Below, piece by piece: positions 16,446-25,141 of a stretch of DNA of 54,308 nucleotides (position 1 is its first letter; the number at the start of each line of letters is the position of its first letter). This DNA is from Flavobacteriaceae bacterium. Its GTDB lineage: Bacteria; Bacteroidota; Bacteroidia; Flavobacteriales; Flavobacteriaceae. Where the stretch lies: the NCBI GenBank assembly GCA_022425945.1, contig JAKMEK010000071.1, positions 1 through 54,308 of the forward strand, read 5' to 3'. The position numbers and the translations under genes are program-made. Below the pieces are notes generated by a model. The model searched no databases, was not told the origin of the DNA, and saw nothing but the letters and a program-made list of their open reading frames with translations.

Positions 16446-17195
16446 CTAACGCCCGTTCCACAGTTCCCAGGAACGTTCTGCCTGATGTACGAGCATTTGG
16501 GATCCATTTGCTGCGTTTGCACCATGTTTTTTTCCTAGTTGCATGAATTTTGTCTCGGCAGGATTGTAGATCAAATCAAAGAGAAAATGATGTGCTGTAA
16601 GTTGACTGTAATCGATGCCGGGTGCTTCTTCGACTTTTGGGAAGGTTCCCAAAGGAGTACAGTTGATGATGAGTAGATGTGCTTGTAAGATTTCTGCTGT
16701 CAATTCATCGTAGCGAAGCGTATTTTCTCCACTCCTACGAGAAACATATTGTGGGGTGATTCCTCGTTGTTGCAGGACGTACTTTACTGCTTTTGAAGCC
16801 CCGCCAGTACCTAGAATCAATGCTTTCTTTGTGTTAGGTGTCCATTGGTCAAAAAGCGCCCTTTCAAAGCCATATGCGTCGGTATTGTGCCCTTCGCGTT
16901 TACCATTTTTTCGGAAGAGAATCGTGTTTACCGCCCCAATCTCCTTCGCTTGAGGGGAGAGGGAATCCATGGCCTGTACCACATTTTCTTTGTAAGGTAT
17001 GGTAACATTTAAACCCGAAAGATCATTGCGTTCTATGGTTGCGAATACTTCCTCTACGGTAGCACAGTCATAATTTTCGTACTGGTGGTTTTGATGATTT
17101 TCTCGTGCAAATTTTTCTGCAAAATAATTTCGTGAAAAAGAATAATCAATATCTTTTCCGAGTAAACCGAATTTACGTTCGTTCTTTCTTTCCAT
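16446..17195 (-). CDS. aroE: shikimate dehydrogenase
   Basis: AroE reduces 3-dehydroshikimate to shikimate with NADPH, the fourth step of aromatic amino acid synthesis. The 249-residue protein has the substrate-binding YSFSRNYF (S19, S21), NVTIPYKENV with catalytic K69, GHNTDAYGF with D106, the dinucleotide-binding LGTGGASKAVKY (128-139), INCTPLGTFP and the C-terminal GSQMLVHQAERSWELW. The only ATG that keeps the N-terminus overlaps the preceding DUF368 gene by 23 bases, suggesting translational coupling. Confidence 0.95.
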   Translation of the reverse strand: MERKNERKFGLLGKDIDYSFSRNYFAEKFARENHQNHQYENYDCATVEEVFATIERNDLSGLNVTIPYKENVVQAMDSLSPQAKEIGAVNTILFRKNGKREGHNTDAYGFERALFDQWTPNTKKALILGTGGASKAVKYVLQQRGITPQYVSRRSGENTLRYDELTAEILQAHLLIINCTPLGTFPKVEEAPGIDYSQLTAHHFLFDLIYNPAETKFMQLGKKHGANAANGSQMLVHQAERSWELWNGR

Positions 17196-18171
17196 AGTGT
17201 TCTAATACAATAACGGTAATTGCCCCCAAAAATAGGAAAAATACTACGCTTAGGGTTGTGAGATCAACTAAGTTGGGTAAATAATAGGTGTTGTGCGGTG
17301 TGGCGGTTATTTGCCATAGATTTTCATCTAGTGCAGTTGTTTTACTGGTCCATGGCCAAACAGCACCAAGCGATCCGATGATGAAACCAACCAGGGTTGA
17401 GATGGTGAGGCTTTTGTAGTGACGTAAGATGACTTCCAATACTTTTGAGAAAAAAATCAAACCAGCTCCAGATCCCAGTGTGAAAAACAACAATACTCCC
17501 AAGAGTCTACTGCGTTCAGTATCTTCTAATCCCCAACCATTTCCAGCAAAAAGATCTTTAAAAGTATAGAATAGTGCATTGACTGAATCAACGAGAAGTA
17601 GGGTGTAGTTTCCCAAAATAAGTAATAATAAGGAACCCGATAAGCCAGGAAGGGTCATGCCGGCAATGCTGACCATACCACAAAAGAAGACAAATAGCCA
17701 ATGGTCGTTTTCTACCCCCGGATTAATCCAGAGCAAGCCTATTCCTAGGACAATACCGATGCCATTGCTAAGGTATTCACGATAGCTGTATTTAGGAAGA
17801 TCATTCCAAATGTAATATACTGAAGCGATGATCATACCAAAAAAAGTACCGAGTACTTGTTTTGGGTAATGGGTAATGAATTGATCAAGGACGAGAGAAA
17901 CACTGAAAAAACTGAGCGTAACTCCACCAAACAGTAGGCATAAAAATGTTCCGTTGACGCGTTGGTAAAAGGCTGAGAAGCCTTTGGAAAACAAGAGTTG
18001 TATAGCTTTGATGTCAAGACGGGAAAAAGAAAAAATCAACTCTTCATAAAAGCCAGCAGCCAAAGCGATTATTCCCCCAGAAACTCCTGGAATTTTATTG
18101 GCTGTTCCCATGGCCATACCTTTTAAAACCAATAAAAAGGCGTCTCGCCAAGTACGTTTTTTAGGTGTCAT
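17173..18171 (-). CDS. DUF368 membrane protein (PopT-type), second of tandem pair
   Basis: This 332-residue protein has about nine hydrophobic segments. DUF368 proteins (PopT) have been implicated in returning undecaprenyl phosphate across the cytoplasmic membrane for wall and polysaccharide synthesis. The two pseudo-symmetric signature loops are NKIPGVSGGIIALAAGFYEE (25-44) and MTLPGLSGSLLLLILGNY in the middle. Unlike its neighbour, the second loop lacks the YEE that ends the first. It starts directly after the stop of the upstream DUF368 gene (TAAATG) and overlaps aroE downstream. Confidence 0.88.
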   Translation of the reverse strand: MTPKKRTWRDAFLLVLKGMAMGTANKIPGVSGGIIALAAGFYEELIFSFSRLDIKAIQLLFSKGFSAFYQRVNGTFLCLLFGGVTLSFFSVSLVLDQFITHYPKQVLGTFFGMIIASVYYIWNDLPKYSYREYLSNGIGIVLGIGLLWINPGVENDHWLFVFFCGMVSIAGMTLPGLSGSLLLLILGNYTLLLVDSVNALFYTFKDLFAGNGWGLEDTERSRLLGVLLFFTLGSGAGLIFFSKVLEVILRHYKSLTISTLVGFIIGSLGAVWPWTSKTTALDENLWQITATPHNTYYLPNLVDLTTLSVVFFLFLGAITVIVLEHYGKKERT

Positions 18172-19101
18172 TTATTCGTTTTGCGCAAAACGCTCCATCA
18201 AGATAAGCATTAATACCCCCAATCCCATCAAAAGGACCGCAGGCAGAAAGAGTGTTTCTCCCTCATAGGTTAGGGGGGAAACATTACTAAAAACTTCTTT
18301 TCCATGAATGTATTGAAGGGTTTTCCATGGCCATATTTTAGGGAGGGCACCGATCATGAAACCTATAAGTAAACAAAGTGTTTCTTGTTTTTTATGGGTG
18401 AACAGCCAGCTAAGGATTCGTGAAAATAATTTTAATCCGGTAATGATCCCCAAACCAATGACAGCTACTTTGGTATAGATGCTCTGGAAACTTTGCCAGT
18501 CAAAATCGACCAGAACAGCCACAGCTCCTTTCACGGTTTGCAGCACTTCTTCATATACTCCCAACAAAATAAACAGAAAAGCGCCAGAAATTCCCGGAAG
18601 AATCATGGCAATAATGGCGATGGTACTGCTAAAAAAAAGATAGAGTAAATTGGTCGATTCTCCGGAAGGACTGAGGCGTGTTATGCCATAGGCAACCAGA
18701 AAACCAATAAGCAATAAGAAATAATGGAGCCCTTTTCGTTTCCCTACTTGCTTGATGAGGATAAAAATACTTGCGAGTATGAGCCCAAAGAAAAATGACC
18801 AAATTAAAATGGGATAAAACTCGATTAAATAGGTGATTCCAGAGGACAAGAAAAGAATTCCACTGCATACGCCAATGAAAAGGGGAAGTAAAAACGCCCC
18901 ATTGATGGCTTGCCAAAAAGGCATCACACCTTCCTTCTTTAAAAGACTCAATTTTTTTAAAGTAAGGCCATTGATGCTGTAAATCAATTCTTCATAAATA
19001 CCGGTAATCAAGGCCATTGTTCCTCCCGAAACACCCGGAACTATGTCTGCAGCTCCCATCAATAAGCCTTTAAGATAAAGCTGAATGTATTTTTCCTTCA
19101 T
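18172..19101 (-). CDS. DUF368 membrane protein (PopT-type), first of tandem pair
   Basis: The 309-residue multi-pass membrane protein carries both DUF368 signature loops in full form: ADIVPGVSGGTMALITGIYE (18-37) and MILPGISGAFLFILLGVYEE, each followed by an amphipathic helix. By family it is a candidate undecaprenyl-phosphate translocase. It is clearly homologous to the gene that follows without any gap (17173-18171), so this is a tandem duplication, but the two have diverged widely outside the loops. It is 21 bases downstream of the TPR gene. Confidence 0.88.
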   Translation of the reverse strand: MKEKYIQLYLKGLLMGAADIVPGVSGGTMALITGIYEELIYSINGLTLKKLSLLKKEGVMPFWQAINGAFLLPLFIGVCSGILFLSSGITYLIEFYPILIWSFFFGLILASIFILIKQVGKRKGLHYFLLLIGFLVAYGITRLSPSGESTNLLYLFFSSTIAIIAMILPGISGAFLFILLGVYEEVLQTVKGAVAVLVDFDWQSFQSIYTKVAVIGLGIITGLKLFSRILSWLFTHKKQETLCLLIGFMIGALPKIWPWKTLQYIHGKEVFSNVSPLTYEGETLFLPAVLLMGLGVLMLILMERFAQNE

Positions 19102-19122
19102 GTTTCTGGGGGGGTGAAAGGT

Positions 19123-20481
19123 TTATATCAATTTCGCCATTCGCGGAAAGAGTTCTTGTAATTCTTGGGGTAAACTTTCTTTATGAAGGCGAATATTTTG
19201 AAGAAAATAATCCATTTCAATGGTTTTACCTAGTTTAAAAGCTGCTCCTGCTAAGCGAAAGTCAATCGTGATTTCCTCAGGATAGAATTCTTTGGCTTGT
19301 TGACCAACGATCGCTACTTTCTCCCACTCGTTCAAGAAAATTAAAGTGTCTAACCAAGCTGTCCAAATGTCCAGTTCATAGTTTCCGAGTTCAATGGTGC
19401 TTTTAAAGGCTATTTCTGCCTCAGCATATTGCTTTAATTCTTTGTTTAAAAGGGCACTGCGTTTCCAATAGGAAATATAGTTTTCATTGATTTGAAGTGC
19501 TTTTTGGCAATAGTAGAGTGCTTTCTTTGGATCCTGTCGTAGCAGGTAGAAGTCAATTATTCCCGTCCAAGCTTTTTCGTTGGTAGGATCTTCATTGATT
19601 CCTTTTTTATAAAACTGAAGTGCCAATTGATCATTTCCTAATTTTGCATGACAGTCCGCAATTTTTACATAAATAAACGCAGAAGGATCATCGAGTTGAA
19701 GTGCAATTTCGAAATGTTCGATGGCTTCGTTAAGACGTCCCATCTCTTTGAGTAGTTTTCCTTTTTCGATGTAAGCACCTGTAAAACGATCCTCGCTATA
19801 AATGGCAAATTCAAAAGCGTTCAATGCTGCTTCCTTTTTACCCAAATGCAATTGTTGTTTTCCGCTTTCAAGCCAGGCAATTTCGTTATAAGGGTTTTGT
19901 TCCAGGACTACATTTAAAATAGCAATTGCCTCTTCGGGAGCTTCTAAATATTCTAAACAATACAAAAGATTATAGAGCACTTGGTAATCACTAGGATCTT
20001 TTTCAATACAGCGTTTAAAGTAGTCTTTTGCTTTGGTATAATCTTCTAAAACCATGAACTCCATTGCGAGTAAGCACCATATTTCTTCAGGATCATCTGT
20101 AAAATCCAAAGATTTGAAGAGGTATTCAATGGCTAACTTATGCTTTTTGTTTTTGGAAGAAATGGTTGCTTTCTGAATGTAAATTTCTTGATTGTTCGGG
20201 TCAATTTCTTCGATTACCGCTAACAACTGAGTGGCTTCCTCATGACTGCCATCCAAGATGTGTAGTTCTGATTTTAGCAGCAAGAGGTCGGTGTGAATGG
20301 GGTGTTGGTTGATGCCCATTTTTAAGGCTTTTTTCGCAAGATTAATTTCCCCAGTATCAATGTAAAATTGGATGATGGTTTCAAACTCCACGGCATCAAA
20401 AAAATACACCTGATTGGTTTTTAACATTTGTTCGAAACGTGTGACTGGAGCGTCAGAATCTTGTGAAAATTCTTGAAACAT
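19123..20481 (-). CDS. tetratricopeptide repeat protein
   Basis: The 452-residue protein has no signal peptide and is built of about ten TPR helical hairpins. Good copies include EEIWCLLAMEFMVLEDYTKA, NEIAWLESGKQQLHLGKKEA, EKGKLLKEMGRLNEAIEHFE and VKIADCHAKLGNDQLALQFY. TPR arrays bind protein partners; which partners is not visible. It stands first in the minus-strand run with the two DUF368 genes and aroE. The 94-base gap upstream contains no clear promoter. Confidence 0.9.
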   Translation of the reverse strand: MFQEFSQDSDAPVTRFEQMLKTNQVYFFDAVEFETIIQFYIDTGEINLAKKALKMGINQHPIHTDLLLLKSELHILDGSHEEATQLLAVIEEIDPNNQEIYIQKATISSKNKKHKLAIEYLFKSLDFTDDPEEIWCLLAMEFMVLEDYTKAKDYFKRCIEKDPSDYQVLYNLLYCLEYLEAPEEAIAILNVVLEQNPYNEIAWLESGKQQLHLGKKEAALNAFEFAIYSEDRFTGAYIEKGKLLKEMGRLNEAIEHFEIALQLDDPSAFIYVKIADCHAKLGNDQLALQFYKKGINEDPTNEKAWTGIIDFYLLRQDPKKALYYCQKALQINENYISYWKRSALLNKELKQYAEAEIAFKSTIELGNYELDIWTAWLDTLIFLNEWEKVAIVGQQAKEFYPEEITIDFRLAGAAFKLGKTIEMDYFLQNIRLHKESLPQELQELFPRMAKLI

Positions 20482-20575
20482 TTGTGTGGATGTTGGTTTT
20501 ATTAAATGTAGGGACTATGTTGGTGAAAGCGAATGTACTGTAACGATTGTTTTTAACAAATTAATTAACAACTCA

Positions 20576-21754
20576 TTAAAGTTCGTCCAACGCTTGTAAG
20601 AGAATGTTACAGCCTTTGCGGATTTCTTTCTTACTAATGTTTAGGGGAGGGGATAAACGGATCCCTTTTTTCTCCCATAATAAGAAAAAGAGAATGAGTC
20701 CTTTTTCTAAACAGCTAAACACCACCTTGCTTACCTCTTCTGGCGTAGCTAAAACAGGGGCTAACATAAGCCCTCTACCATTGATTTGTTTTATTTTTGG
20801 ATGCACTAAAAGCTCCCTGAATAGAGCTTCTTTTTCTTGAATTTCTGCCATCAGTTTTTTGTTGAGGATGGTTTGGACAGTAGCCAGTCCAGCAGCTGCA
20901 ATAACAGGATTTCCCCCAAAGGTTGTAATATGACCTAAGCTTGGAGAATGGGTGAGGAGCTCCATATAATTTGCAGAACTACAAAATGCTCCAATGGGCA
21001 TACCGCCACCGAGGCCTTTTCCAATGACCAGAATATCTGGGTTAATGCCATAGTGCTCGAAGGCAAACAACTTACCAGTTCTACCAATGCCAGGCTGTAT
21101 TTCGTCAAGAATTAGAAGTGCTCCCACCTCTTCACAGCGTTTCTTTACGGCTTTTAAGTAGTCTTTATGGGGAAGAATAAAACCCGCTCCACCCTGAATG
21201 GTCTCGAGAACTACTCCTGCGGTTTCTCGGGTGATTTTTTTAAGTTCGTCATCAGCGTTGAAGGTGATGAATTCTACTTCTGGCAATAAGGGACCGTAGC
21301 CCTCCTTTTGTTTTTCTACCCCTAATAAACTCAATGCCCCTTGTGTGCTTCCGTGGTAGGCATTTTTTGCTGCGATAAATCCTTTCCTACCTGTGACCCG
21401 TTTGGCTAGTTTCATGGCTCCCTCAATGGCTTCCGTACCAGAATTGGTGAGGTAGGTCACTTCAAGAGATTTGGGGAGGTTGTCGGCGAGGAGTTTGCAT
21501 AATTCCACAGCAGGAGATTGTGCGTATTCACCATACACCATGACATGTAAATAGCGATTCATCTGTCGCTTCATCGCCCTTATAACGGCAGGGTGCCGAT
21601 GCCCCAAACTGCAGGCCGATACTCCGGCAACAAAATCTAGGTATTTTTTTCCGTTTTTATCGATGATGTAACTCCCCTTCGCCCGTTTAATTTCCATCCC
21701 TATGGGATGGGGCGTTGTTTTTGCTTGATAAGATAAAAAATCGTCGAGCAGCAT
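20576..21754 (-). CDS. class III aminotransferase (PLP-dependent)
   Basis: This cytoplasmic fold-type I aminotransferase resembles acetylornithine/ornithine aminotransferases. Key features are TNSGTEAIEGAMKLAK (103-118) for cofactor phosphate, AYHGSTQGALS (132-142), ILDEIQPGIGRTGK (215-228) with the PLP-binding Asp217, and the Schiff-base lysine K246 in VIGKGLGGGMPIGAF. I chose ATG 21754 (392 residues, MLLDDFLSYQAKTTPHP), which follows the OstA-like stop by 10 bases; an ATG 39 bases further upstream would overlap that gene. Substrate cannot be read from sequence, and no arginine or lysine pathway genes are adjacent. Confidence 0.9.
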   Translation of the reverse strand: MLLDDFLSYQAKTTPHPIGMEIKRAKGSYIIDKNGKKYLDFVAGVSACSLGHRHPAVIRAMKRQMNRYLHVMVYGEYAQSPAVELCKLLADNLPKSLEVTYLTNSGTEAIEGAMKLAKRVTGRKGFIAAKNAYHGSTQGALSLLGVEKQKEGYGPLLPEVEFITFNADDELKKITRETAGVVLETIQGGAGFILPHKDYLKAVKKRCEEVGALLILDEIQPGIGRTGKLFAFEHYGINPDILVIGKGLGGGMPIGAFCSSANYMELLTHSPSLGHITTFGGNPVIAAAGLATVQTILNKKLMAEIQEKEALFRELLVHPKIKQINGRGLMLAPVLATPEEVSKVVFSCLEKGLILFFLLWEKKGIRLSPPLNISKKEIRKGCNILLQALDEL

Positions 21755-21764
21755 TTTGTGAGGG

Positions 21765-23357
21765 TTATTGATCCTTTCGGAATAAATCTTCAATGGTTTC
21801 TGGACGTTCTTCTTTTCGCCACAGAAAACCTTCTAATGTACGCAAATTAGGATCCAAATCCTTACTAGGGAACACATCTCCGGTAGGACTTACATAAAAT
21901 GCAATGTCTTCAATTTCATTTTCTTTGAATTTGATATTGAGGGCACTACAGATGGTTTTGTCGATACCCACCAACTCTCCATCATCCGAATAAAGGTAGT
22001 AAAGAACTTGTGTGTTTTTGATGACATCCAATTCATTGAGAGCTCCATCAAGAAAGTCGCCATATAATTCTTTACCAACAATTTGGTTGAATCCGTTTTC
22101 ACTGAGACTGTCTTTTTCAACAATAAATGCATTGCCAAAAATGAAGAGAGAGTCAAGTTTTTTGGTCGCAAAATCGGTCTTCATGTAAATGACCTCTCCA
22201 CTCATCTGACTGTCATTGAACCACATCACAGGATTGCGCTGGTTCTTTTTATCGATGGATAATATTTGGTTTTCCTTTTTTGATAAGGGGCGTTTGTGTA
22301 ATTCAATTCTTCCTTTAATTTCATCGAGATAAAGAGAATCAGATTTTCCTCTCAGGTCTTTTTTGAGGATTTTCACTCCATAATATCCACGAAGCACCCT
22401 TGCTTCTGATGGTCCCGTTCCGATGAGGGTGTCGGCATGTATGTAAAGTGAATCGTTTTCAATGATATTGATTGCAAGGGCTTTGCGTGTGATAATGGCA
22501 GAGTCTTTGGCTTTAAAAATTTCTGCGTAATTCCCTCGAATGATGGATTGGTTTATGGTGTCAGTGATGACAACCTTCATGGTTGCTGAGGCGTAGTTTC
22601 TTTCGTTTTCAAAAAATAGACTATCGCCTTCGATGATTTTATTATTGTATAAAATTTCAGCATTTCGCTTAAAATAACCTGCTTGAGTAGTGGTGTCATA
22701 ATAACCCGATTCGCAGTAAATGTCATAGTCTTGCCCAATTATTTTGGTTGGGCCAAACATGTAGGCTTTATTTGTTTCGGTGTAATAATCGAGTTGGGTT
22801 GAGGTCACATTGTATTCTGGATTATCGATGCGGACATTAGAAATAAATTGATATTTCTTGTCTTTCATGAAGTATTTACCCCGGTTACTTTTAAGCACCG
22901 ATGCACTATCAATGATGGTTCCGGGAGTTTCATAATACGCCAAATCTTCGTAACGGTTTAGGAAAAGCGTATCGGTCTCTAGTGTCATGTCGGGTTGTTC
23001 TAAAAACACATTTCCCCATGCTTTTGCCTTTCCGGAAGTTCCATCATATTGCATGAAATCACTGGTCATTCGAATGGTGTCTCCCTGGGTGAAAACCACC
23101 TCACCTTCTGCTTTGAATGCATTTTCTTTGGGGTAGAAAAAAGACTTGTTGGATTCGATTAATGCGCCTTCGTGAAAGAGCTTTACGCGAACATCTCCTT
23201 TTTTGGTAAGTATATTTGCCCCTTTGAAATTTAGTTCATCCTTTTCAAAAGACCCGGCTTGTTGAATTTGAACAATGCGTTTTTGTTGACCATAGAGGAG
23301 TTCACTACTTGATAAACAGCAACTTACTACAAGAAGAAGTGAAATGATTTTACGCAC
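21765..23357 (-). CDS. OstA/LptA-like periplasmic protein
   Basis: The 530-residue protein has a signal peptide (RKIISLLLVVSCCLSSSELLYG) and repeated beta strands typical of the OstA-like (LptA/LptD N-terminal) fold: VFFTQGDTIRMTSDFMQYD-like units such as KAEGEVVFTQGDTIRMTSD, KAKAWGNVFLEQPDM and DSLFIFGNAFIVEKDS. Such proteins carry lipopolysaccharide across the periplasm or are large Bacteroidota homologues of it. I chose GTG 23357 because an in-frame ATG at 23420 would overlap purA by 44 bases and put 21 extra residues before the signal peptide. It follows purA by 19 bases. Confidence 0.82.
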   Translation of the reverse strand: MRKIISLLLVVSCCLSSSELLYGQQKRIVQIQQAGSFEKDELNFKGANILTKKGDVRVKLFHEGALIESNKSFFYPKENAFKAEGEVVFTQGDTIRMTSDFMQYDGTSGKAKAWGNVFLEQPDMTLETDTLFLNRYEDLAYYETPGTIIDSASVLKSNRGKYFMKDKKYQFISNVRIDNPEYNVTSTQLDYYTETNKAYMFGPTKIIGQDYDIYCESGYYDTTTQAGYFKRNAEILYNNKIIEGDSLFFENERNYASATMKVVITDTINQSIIRGNYAEIFKAKDSAIITRKALAINIIENDSLYIHADTLIGTGPSEARVLRGYYGVKILKKDLRGKSDSLYLDEIKGRIELHKRPLSKKENQILSIDKKNQRNPVMWFNDSQMSGEVIYMKTDFATKKLDSLFIFGNAFIVEKDSLSENGFNQIVGKELYGDFLDGALNELDVIKNTQVLYYLYSDDGELVGIDKTICSALNIKFKENEIEDIAFYVSPTGDVFPSKDLDPNLRTLEGFLWRKEERPETIEDLFRKDQ

Positions 23358-23376
23358 ACCAATAAAGTTGATTTTT

Positions 23377-24648
23377 TTATCTAAAGATCGTCTGCTTTCG
23401 ATCGGGTCCAACAGAAACAATTTTAATGGGAGTTTCGAGTTCCTTTTCTAAGTAAGCAATATAGGCGCTAAAGCTCGCTGGGAATTGATCTTCTGCGGTT
23501 AATTGGGTTAAGTCTTCTTCCCAGCCTGGAAGTTCAATATACACAGGACTTACGTTTTCTGGCTCTATGGAAAAAGGAAAATGTTCAATCTCACCCTCAG
23601 CCGTAGCGTAGGCAGTACAAACCTTTATGGTTTCAAAACCAGACAGTACATCACCTTTCATCATCATGAGCTGTGTAACACCGTTTACACGTATGGCATA
23701 CTTCAATGCAACTAAGTCAATCCAACCACAGCGTCTTGCTCGTCCGGTTGTTGCACCAAATTCTTGTCCAACACGTCCCATGGTTTCTCCATCTTCATCA
23801 AACAATTCGGTAGGAAATGGTCCGCTTCCAACACGTGTGGTGTAGGCTTTAAATATTCCGTAAACTTCTCCAACAGTATTAGGCGCTATTCCTAGGCCAG
23901 TACAGGCTCCTGCTGCTGTAGTGGTTGAGGAAGTAACAAATGGATAGGTTCCAAAATCAACATCTAGCAAAGATCCTTGCGCACCTTCTGCCAATATTTT
24001 TTTTTGTTCTCTTTGTGCAGTATGTAAAAAATCTTCACTGTCGATTAGTGGAAGTTCTTTTAATGTTTCTAGGCTTTCAAAAAAGGTTGCCTCAAGGCTA
24101 GCCAAATCAAAATCAATTTGACTTTCATAGTGAGAAAGCATTTTAAGATGTTTATCACGGAGTGCTTCATAACGAAGCTTCCAATCGCTCAAAAGAATGT
24201 CCCCTACACGAATACCGTTTCGTCCAGTTTTGTCCATGTAAGTTGGCCCAATTCCCTTGAGGGTTGATCCAATTTTTGCCTTTCCTTTTGCGGCTTCAGA
24301 GGCTGCATCCAACAGTCGATGGGTTGGAAGGATAAGATGTGCTTTTTTTGAAACAAAAAGTTTCTTGGCAAAATCAATATTGAATGGAGCAAGTTTGTCC
24401 AATTCTCCTTTGAAAATAACAGGATCGATTACGACTCCATTTCCGATTATATTAAGTGCAGATGGGTGGAAAATTCCAGAAGGAATTGTGTGTAAAACAT
24501 GTGAAATCCCGTCAAATTTTAAGGTGTGTCCAGCATTTGGCCCCCCTTGAAATCGTGCGATGATATCATAATCTTTCGTTAAAACGTCTACAATTTTTCC
24601 TTTTCCTTCGTCTCCCCATTGAAGACCGAGCAGTAAGTCAACCGACAT
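23377..24648 (-). CDS. purA: adenylosuccinate synthetase
   Basis: PurA converts IMP and aspartate to adenylosuccinate using GTP, the first committed step to AMP. The 423 residues are the normal length. GLQWGDEGKGKIVD (8-21) forms the GTP/IMP loop with the catalytic Asp, GPNAGHTLKFDG holds the catalytic His, and EGAQGSLLDVDFGTYPFVTS, TTRVGSGPFPTE and TTGRARRCGW are family motifs. It is 15 bases downstream of the Fur-family gene. Confidence 0.98.
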   Translation of the reverse strand: MSVDLLLGLQWGDEGKGKIVDVLTKDYDIIARFQGGPNAGHTLKFDGISHVLHTIPSGIFHPSALNIIGNGVVIDPVIFKGELDKLAPFNIDFAKKLFVSKKAHLILPTHRLLDAASEAAKGKAKIGSTLKGIGPTYMDKTGRNGIRVGDILLSDWKLRYEALRDKHLKMLSHYESQIDFDLASLEATFFESLETLKELPLIDSEDFLHTAQREQKKILAEGAQGSLLDVDFGTYPFVTSSTTTAAGACTGLGIAPNTVGEVYGIFKAYTTRVGSGPFPTELFDEDGETMGRVGQEFGATTGRARRCGWIDLVALKYAIRVNGVTQLMMMKGDVLSGFETIKVCTAYATAEGEIEHFPFSIEPENVSPVYIELPGWEEDLTQLTAEDQFPASFSAYIAYLEKELETPIKIVSVGPDRKQTIFR

Positions 24649-24663
24649 ATAATTGGTGGTTAT

Positions 24664-25104
24664 TTATGATTCTTTTTTCGTGCCGTAAAAGTATAAAGAA
24701 TGATGATGAATATCAACATTAAATACTTCTTCGATTGTTTTTTTTATGGACTGTATTCTCGGATCACAAAATTCTTTAACTTCTCCAGTATCTGTGAGAA
24801 TAATGTGATCGTGTTGATTGTCAAAAAACGACTTCTCGTATTGTGCTTGGTTTCCAAACTGATGCTTGCGAATAAGCCCGGAATCTATGAGTAAATCAAC
24901 AGTATTGTACAGGGTAGCGCGGCTAACTCTGTAATTTTTATTTTTCATTTTGATATACAATGATTCGATATCAAAATGCTCTTTGTGTTCGTAAATTTCG
25001 TGGAGTATGGCAAACCGTTCCGGCGTTTTCCGGTGCTTGTGTTGATCTAAAAATTTGATGAACACATTTTTGACGGTTTCCTGTTGGTTTTTTGTTTCAG
25101 CCAT
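24664..25104 (-). CDS. Fur-family transcriptional regulator
   Basis: The 146-residue protein has a winged-helix N-terminal domain with the recognition helix [20 protein letters not shown] (60-79) and a dimerisation domain with HDHIILTD (H98, H100) and the histidine-rich [10 protein letters not shown] (H133-H135). The structural-zinc cysteines of classic Fur (HDHLxCxxCG) are absent: the position reads ILTDTG, leaving one cysteine at C113 in EFCDPRI. It could be a Fur, PerR or Zur-like sensor. It is located between rel and purA, linking metal or oxidative sensing to stringent response and purine synthesis in one run. Confidence 0.85.
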   Translation of the reverse strand: MAETKNQQETVKNVFIKFLDQHKHRKTPERFAILHEIYEHKEHFDIESLYIKMKNKNYRVSRATLYNTVDLLIDSGLIRKHQFGNQAQYEKSFFDNQHDHIILTDTGEVKEFCDPRIQSIKKTIEEVFNVDIHHHSLYFYGTKKES

Positions 25105-25141
25105 AGCCTGTAAATCTTCGGTAAATGTACTGTTTCTTTTC

